From: Rikenellaceae bacterium
Lineage (GTDB): Bacteria > Bacteroidota > Bacteroidia > Bacteroidales > UBA932
Assembly: GCA_003542575.1 (NCBI GenBank)
Contig: DPKJ01000014.1
Span: 20,262-84,261, forward strand
Direction: 5' to 3'
Length of the DNA stretch: 64,000 bases
The notes beneath the pieces were generated by a model. It was given only the letters and a program-made list of their open reading frames with translations. It did not search any database and was not told the origin of the DNA. The position numbers and the translations under genes were made by a program. Shown here piece after piece: positions 59,737 through 64,000 of this stretch (positions within the stretch are counted from its first letter, which is position 1; each line of letters begins with the position of its first letter).

Positions 59737-61509
59737 ATGAAAAATATATTTAGAAACAAATTTATACAATTAAGTCTGGTATTGATTTTAGGATTAATTA
59801 TTGGAGGACTGTTATTTAGTAATAAAAATACCAACCATGTTGAGCAAGGGCATAGTCAAGAAAAGGAAACCACTTACACTTGCTCTATGCATCCTCAAAT
59901 AAGGCAAAACGAACCTGGTAAATGCCCTCTTTGCGGAATGGATTTAATTCCATTAATTCAGGATTTTGGAAATACTGATGGCAATACTTTATTGCTTACT
60001 ATGTCGCCTGAAGCAATTGCTCTGGCAAATGTTCAAACACAAAAAGTTAAAACTCTCCAATCAGGGCACGAGATAACACTTGCCGGGAAAATAGCTTTAA
60101 ACGAACAGAAAATGTCAGTAATAACTGCAAATTATCCCGGACGAATAGAAAAACTTCATATTGACTATACAGGGCAAACCATTCAAAAAGGTCAGAAGTT
60201 AGCAACAATTTACTCCCCAGATTTGGTTACAGCACAAAAAGAGCTTATTGAGGCGGTTCGGTTTAAAAATGCAAACCCAGGCCTATATGATGCCGCCAAA
60301 GAAAAGCTTCGTCTATGGAAAATTACAGATGAACAGATTGAGTCTATTGAGAAAAGTAGCAATGTTATCAACGAGTTTGATGTATTCTCTGATTTATCAG
60401 GTGTTGTATTACAACGCAATATTTCAAGAGGTGATTTTGTAAATAAAGGGTCTGTGCTTTTTGAAATTACTGACCTTAGTCGGTTATGGGTTTTGTTGGA
60501 TGCATATGAGAGTGATCTGCCTTTTCTTAGAGTTGGGCAGAAAATTACATTTAATGTATCTTCGGTCCCCGGTAAAGTTTTCAACTCGTCAATAATTTTC
60601 ATAGATCCCATTATTAATAATCAAACTCGTACTGCTTCTGTAAGGGCCGAAATAAGCAATTCTCAATTGTTACTTAAACCGGAAATGTTCGTAAATGCTA
60701 AAGTGTTTGCTAACTTGCCCTTAAAAGAAAAATCTTTAGCAATTCCTTCAACAGCACTACTGTGGACAGGAAAACGATCTGTTGTTTATGTAAAGTCTCC
60801 CGATCAATCACACTCTGCTTTTGAAATGAGAGAGATTACACTTGGGCCTTCACTCGGAGACTATTATTTGGTTGAAAGTGGATTATCCGAAGGTGAGGAG
60901 ATTGTGGTTTATGGAGTTTTTAGTGTTGACGCAGCAGCTCAGTTGGCTGGCAAACCTAGCATGCTTAATAAGGAAGGCAGAGAAGTAATTTTAGAGCACA
61001 AGCATGACGATAACCAATCCGGATATTTAAACACAACTATTGAAAAAACTAAATCAATGAATTATCAGGCAAACGCCTCTTTAGTCCCTTTGTTTGAATT
61101 ATACTTGAAGTGGAAGAATCTGCTAGCGAAAGACAACTTTAAAGATGCTAAAGATATTGCCGTTGAAATGAAAAATGAGCTCAGTAAGGTTAACTTGAGT
61201 AAATTTAATACAGAAGAAAAAAATACCTGGACTAAATTTCATTCTGAGCTAAACGAAAATTTGCAACATGTAGGTCATTTTGCAACTATTCAGGAGATGA
61301 GGAAAGGTTTTCTTGTTACATCAAAAACAATGATTGAAATTGCTAAGTTATTTAAACCATTAAATGAGCCACTTTACATTCAACACTGTCCAATGGCCGA
61401 TGAAAATAAGGGAGCTGATTGGCTTAGTATGGAGAAAGAAATTCTTAATCCATATTTTGGAAAATCTATGTTAACTTGCGGTGAAGTTACCGGAACGATT
61501 AAAAAATAA
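59737..61509 (+). CDS. cusB: Efflux periplasmic adaptor (CusB-like) with HMBD and DUF3347 domains
   Basis: The 590-residue adaptor links permease and duct. After an N-terminal membrane anchor (about 10-27) comes a heavy-metal-binding domain (YTCSMHPQIRQNEPGKCPLC at 47-66 and GMDLIPL) with Cys49, His52, Cys63 and Cys66. The lipoyl/barrel-sandwich and beta-barrel regions follow (TANYPGRIEKLHIDYTGQTI near 127-146; ISRGDFVNKGSVLFEITDLS near 229-248). The last 160 residues are a DUF3347-type four-helix domain ending in QHCPMADENKGADW and LTCGEVTG, with further Cys/Met ligands. Three potential metal sites on one adaptor fit copper handover. Confidence 0.88.
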   Translation: MKNIFRNKFIQLSLVLILGLIIGGLLFSNKNTNHVEQGHSQEKETTYTCSMHPQIRQNEPGKCPLCGMDLIPLIQDFGNTDGNTLLLTMSPEAIALANVQTQKVKTLQSGHEITLAGKIALNEQKMSVITANYPGRIEKLHIDYTGQTIQKGQKLATIYSPDLVTAQKELIEAVRFKNANPGLYDAAKEKLRLWKITDEQIESIEKSSNVINEFDVFSDLSGVVLQRNISRGDFVNKGSVLFEITDLSRLWVLLDAYESDLPFLRVGQKITFNVSSVPGKVFNSSIIFIDPIINNQTRTASVRAEISNSQLLLKPEMFVNAKVFANLPLKEKSLAIPSTALLWTGKRSVVYVKSPDQSHSAFEMREITLGPSLGDYYLVESGLSEGEEIVVYGVFSVDAAAQLAGKPSMLNKEGREVILEHKHDDNQSGYLNTTIEKTKSMNYQANASLVPLFELYLKWKNLLAKDNFKDAKDIAVEMKNELSKVNLSKFNTEEKNTWTKFHSELNENLQHVGHFATIQEMRKGFLVTSKTMIEIAKLFKPLNEPLYIQHCPMADENKGADWLSMEKEILNPYFGKSMLTCGEVTGTIKK

Positions 61510-61549
61510 GCCCTACTAACTCGACCCTTAGAGGGGCTATACTCAAATA

Positions 61550-61576
61550 AAAAAGCACCTGCAAAACAGGTGCTTC
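61550..61576. terminator. Bidirectional terminator between efflux operon and porin gene
   Basis: AAGCACCTG and CAGGTGCTT close an AAAA-type loop (CAAAA). A run of A before it gives a strong U tract on the minus strand, and TTCTTATT follows on the plus strand. It is close in sequence to the tRNA terminator at 44989. Confidence 0.75.
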
Positions 61577-61598
61577 TTATTAATGGTTCATGTGGTTT

Positions 61599-62252
61599 CT
61601 AGAACCTGAAACCTATTGTAGCCTGATACCAGAGATTTTTATAGCGAGGAGTTTCTGATGTTCCGTCACCTTTATTTGACTGGAGGTCCCATCCTACTCT
61701 TGTGCCAATAACAATTCTGTTCAGATTAAAATCAAGTCCTCCCAAAAATGAGAGAGTGTTTTTACGAATATTGTCATTTTCGAATACTTGTTCCTGTTCT
61801 GTATTAACAATAGCACTATTAAAAGTGTATTTGTCTTTTATAAGGAATGAATACTGAGGGCCGGCCAAAATTGTGATCAAAGAGATTGGCTTTATAGCGA
61901 ATAACAAAGGTATATCAATATGATTACTTGTATAGGAATAGCTATAGTCACTGCCTAATAATGAACCTGATCCCTGATAACCTCTCTGCGAAAATAAAAC
62001 TTCCGGTTGAACACCCAATAATTTTCCAAGTGGAATACCAACAAAAACGCCTGCAGCCAAACCGAATTTAGCATCGGCATTAAATTGCTCCCCTTCAGTA
62101 TCGTACACATTAGAGTAATTTGCGCCACCTTTTATGCCGAACGATAATTTTTGTCTGAAGTCTGTACTGTTCTTTTGGGCAAATACACTACCAAAGATAA
62201 AGGTTGCAAATGCGAAAACCAGAATTACTTTTTTCATTGTTTTTTTCATCAT
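61599..62252 (-). CDS. PorT-like outer-membrane beta-barrel protein
   Basis: The 217-residue product has a signal peptide (MKKVILVFAFATFIFGSVFA with a short lead), then FGIKGGANYSNVYD typical of PorT-family barrels. GLAAGVFVGIPLGKLLGVQP, VLFSQRGYQGSG and IPLLFAIKPISLITILAGPQ follow, and it ends ATIGFRF with terminal Phe. Such eight-stranded barrels are abundant in Bacteroidota and mostly uncharacterised. It is monocistronic, convergent with the efflux operon. Start may be the ATG at 62252 or 62237. Confidence 0.8.
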   Translation of the reverse strand: MMKKTMKKVILVFAFATFIFGSVFAQKNSTDFRQKLSFGIKGGANYSNVYDTEGEQFNADAKFGLAAGVFVGIPLGKLLGVQPEVLFSQRGYQGSGSLLGSDYSYSYTSNHIDIPLLFAIKPISLITILAGPQYSFLIKDKYTFNSAIVNTEQEQVFENDNIRKNTLSFLGGLDFNLNRIVIGTRVGWDLQSNKGDGTSETPRYKNLWYQATIGFRF

Positions 62253-62387
62253 TGTTTAATTTAATAATAACCATTTAATATAAATGATTGTTTAACAAAG
62301 GTGCCCAAAACAACCTACTCTATCACTACACAATTACTCTCTATTGTTACACATTTCACACATGATAATATAATAAAGTCCTCTCTG

Positions 62388-63632
62388 TTAGAAAACAAAT
62401 GGAAAAAGGAATGTTACAATTGCCGCCCAGACAATATATAGTGGGAGGAAGTCTGTGATTGCATTGCCTGAAATTGATCTCCGGCTACCGGCAATAACCT
62501 TAACAAAACGGATTGTCACAAAGATGAGATTTATGAAAAGAAGTGTGTTTAAGCCCAGCACAGCTGCTCTGTTTGGAGTTATCCCCCATTCAAATATTCT
62601 GTAAATAATTGCCGATAGTGCAACTGCGTTTACCAAAACAGTAACAGCAGAAAGGAGAGTCAATATCCACAATTCAAAACGTCCTGCAACTTTTCCTGTT
62701 CTTCCCGAAACCGAAAAAAAGATAATTGCCATCACTCCAACAAGAAGGGCATTGAAAATTATCAGAAATTCTCTGTCATTGTAGGGGTTTTTCCCGGATA
62801 TTGCTATGGCTGACAGAAAAATAACGAGCATAATCAGAACAAGCGGACTAAAGATTCTCGCAATCAGAGGAGATACTTTTCCAACCAAATTAGGGTTTGT
62901 TCTTATGATGTAAGTCCCAACTATAGGTGTTGCTGCAAGCCCGAAAATGGCAACATAATCAAAATATACACCCTCAATATTAAGCCCGATAAGGTTAAAA
63001 AGGCCAATGGTTATTGCTGACATTATTCCTCCGGCAATTAAAATCAGGGTTGACATCACTATCAGATCTCCGTTATACTTAAGGAATTCCAGAGGAGAAT
63101 TACTTGATGAACTTAAGTTTTCACTTAGCTGAATACTCATTTCAGGCTGATTGCTCAATGCAAACTCATCATCAGATTTATGTTTAGTCTTTTTGTTATA
63201 ATTGAATATTGGTATAAACTTTTCCTTCCTGCCCCCGGTAAATGCAAAACCCAGAACTGCCCAAAGCAAAAGCAAAATGTGAATCGAAGAGAGTATTAAT
63301 GTGTCACTCTCCTTTACATCAGGCAGTGAATTTATAAAAATCAAAGCTACGAGTGTAAAAAGCGTTATTACTCCAATATGAGTTTTTGAGAGACTGTTTT
63401 TAAATACAAAAAATGCAGTAAGTGCGGGAAATACTATAAAGCCCACGTTTCGGGTGTAGAAGAACTCCTCACTAATGCCCAAAAAGGCCGGGATTTTTGC
63501 TATTAACCCGGCAATCACTACCAACACAGCAACCAGAACTATATCGCTCCTGCTACCCCATTTAATTTCGTCAAAACTTGCAGATGCGTTTTCATCTGGA
63601 TTGTTTAAATTATAAAAAGTCTGATCTTTCAT
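62388..63632 (-). CDS. DUF4153 family membrane protein
   Basis: The 414-residue protein has about ten hydrophobic segments, a charged middle loop (about 145-185) and the DUF4153 features NPYNDREFLIIFNALLVGVM and RIFEWGITPNRAAVLGLN near 330-347. The domain is found in bacterial membrane proteins of unknown role. ATG at 63632 is used because the longer frame would need a TTG and would overlap the next gene. It is 17 nt behind the small membrane protein gene. Confidence 0.8.
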   Translation of the reverse strand: MKDQTFYNLNNPDENASASFDEIKWGSRSDIVLVAVLVVIAGLIAKIPAFLGISEEFFYTRNVGFIVFPALTAFFVFKNSLSKTHIGVITLFTLVALIFINSLPDVKESDTLILSSIHILLLLWAVLGFAFTGGRKEKFIPIFNYNKKTKHKSDDEFALSNQPEMSIQLSENLSSSSNSPLEFLKYNGDLIVMSTLILIAGGIMSAITIGLFNLIGLNIEGVYFDYVAIFGLAATPIVGTYIIRTNPNLVGKVSPLIARIFSPLVLIMLVIFLSAIAISGKNPYNDREFLIIFNALLVGVMAIIFFSVSGRTGKVAGRFELWILTLLSAVTVLVNAVALSAIIYRIFEWGITPNRAAVLGLNTLLFINLIFVTIRFVKVIAGSRRSISGNAITDFLPLYIVWAAIVTFLFPFVF

Positions 63633-63649
63633 ATGATACCACTGTATTA

Positions 63650-63955
63650 TTAATTCCACAAAGTTCCGGCGAGACCAAGAACACTTCCCATCCAAAGGAC
63701 AAATACATATGCAATAAAGCTAAGAACTACCGCTGCAATTTTTGCCCACGTGCCCTGATTCAAACGCTTATCAATATGAAATGTCAGAAACCCTCCGAAT
63801 GCACCGGCAATCGGAACCACCACAAGAGGTCTTATCATCCATAATTTTGGCCATTCCGGGTTTGGCTCATCTACACCCAAAAGAAAAAGGGTGATTAATA
63901 CCAGTGCTATACCTGCTCCTATGAGCATTCTTTTAACCATTGATGCTGTTTCCAT
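63650..63955 (-). CDS. Small four-helix membrane protein
   Basis: The 101-residue product has three or four hydrophobic segments (about 10-25, 42-58, 72-92) and a conserved-looking GGFLTFHIDKRLNQGTWAKI. No family is named with certainty. It lies immediately before the DUF4153 gene on the same strand and often such small genes accompany it, so the two probably form one unit. Nothing is seen in the 45 nt to the window end. Confidence 0.65.
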   Translation of the reverse strand: METASMVKRMLIGAGIALVLITLFLLGVDEPNPEWPKLWMIRPLVVVPIAGAFGGFLTFHIDKRLNQGTWAKIAAVVLSFIAYVFVLWMGSVLGLAGTLWN

Positions 63956-64000
63956 TTTATTAATTTTAAAGTTGTTATTTTAATGACTACTCCTTGATTT

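Overview
The window comes from a member of the Bacteroidota, most likely Bacteroidales. Four things point there. Clear promoters have the phylum's form (TTTG at -33, about 19-20 nt, TAnnTTTG at -7) and Shine-Dalgarno sequences are often weak. There is a large CarboxypepD_reg-type TonB-dependent receptor. Several families typical of the phylum are present (DUF4254, DUF4153, HYC_CC_PP, PorT-like barrels). The metK leader looks like a Bacteroidota-style S-box. No species can be named from sequence alone.

Layout. 1-6.8 kb: N-terminus of a YifB/ComM ATPase, a shikimate-pathway operon aroB - aroD/aroA fusion - aroC, a GNAT-like protein and a secreted serine hydrolase. 6.8-7.5 kb: a repeat-rich intergenic region. 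7.5-11.5 kb (minus): rplC-rplD-rplW-rplB-rpsS-rplV-rpsC. 11.7-14.6 kb: marC, a duplicated intergenic segment with REP-like hairpins, a REP-associated (Y1/HUH) transposase, a 90-bp inverted repeat, tRNA-Leu and tRNA-Gly. 14.6-25 kb (minus): pheS, a tricorn-like protease, arginine deiminase, mannose-1-phosphate guanylyltransferase, YraN and a TonB-dependent receptor. 25-34 kb: riboswitch-preceded metK, then a glycosyltransferase-9/DUF4254/U32/PNPOx operon, a polyprenyl synthase, rsgA, a MATE exporter and superoxide dismutase. 34-41.3 kb: a hybrid histidine kinase overlapping a class III fructose-1,6-bisphosphatase, then ctlX-rocD. 41.5-45 kb (plus): rpsL-rpsG-fusA-rpsJ and a CAU tRNA. 45-50 kb: an AT-rich, accessory-looking run (methyltransferase, unrecognised membrane protein, two Crp/Fnr regulators, SRPBCC protein, small outer-membrane protein). 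50.5-54 kb: lipoprotein phosphoesterase, Nudix regulator, C1 peptidase. 54-61.5 kb: a copper/silver efflux operon (HYC_CC_PP protein, CusA-, CusC- and CusB-like). 61.6-64 kb: a porin-like protein and two membrane proteins.

Genes that work together. AroB, AroD/AroA and AroC cover four of the seven shikimate steps. ArcA, CtlX and RocD form a route arginine -> citrulline -> ornithine -> glutamate semialdehyde. The Cus-like operon is a complete tripartite pump with metal-binding additions.

The most striking structural point is that the usually contiguous str-S10 ribosomal cluster is cut at rpsJ|rplC. Its halves lie 33 kb apart in opposite orientation, and one inversion of about 11.5-44.9 kb would restore the standard order. 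Other points of interest are the REP-like hairpins beside the transposase, the S-box leader with a competing helix, the repeat nest at the cut end of the rpsC operon, and several genes whose stop codons overlap tail to tail. No CRISPR array, prophage or recognised new defence system was found.
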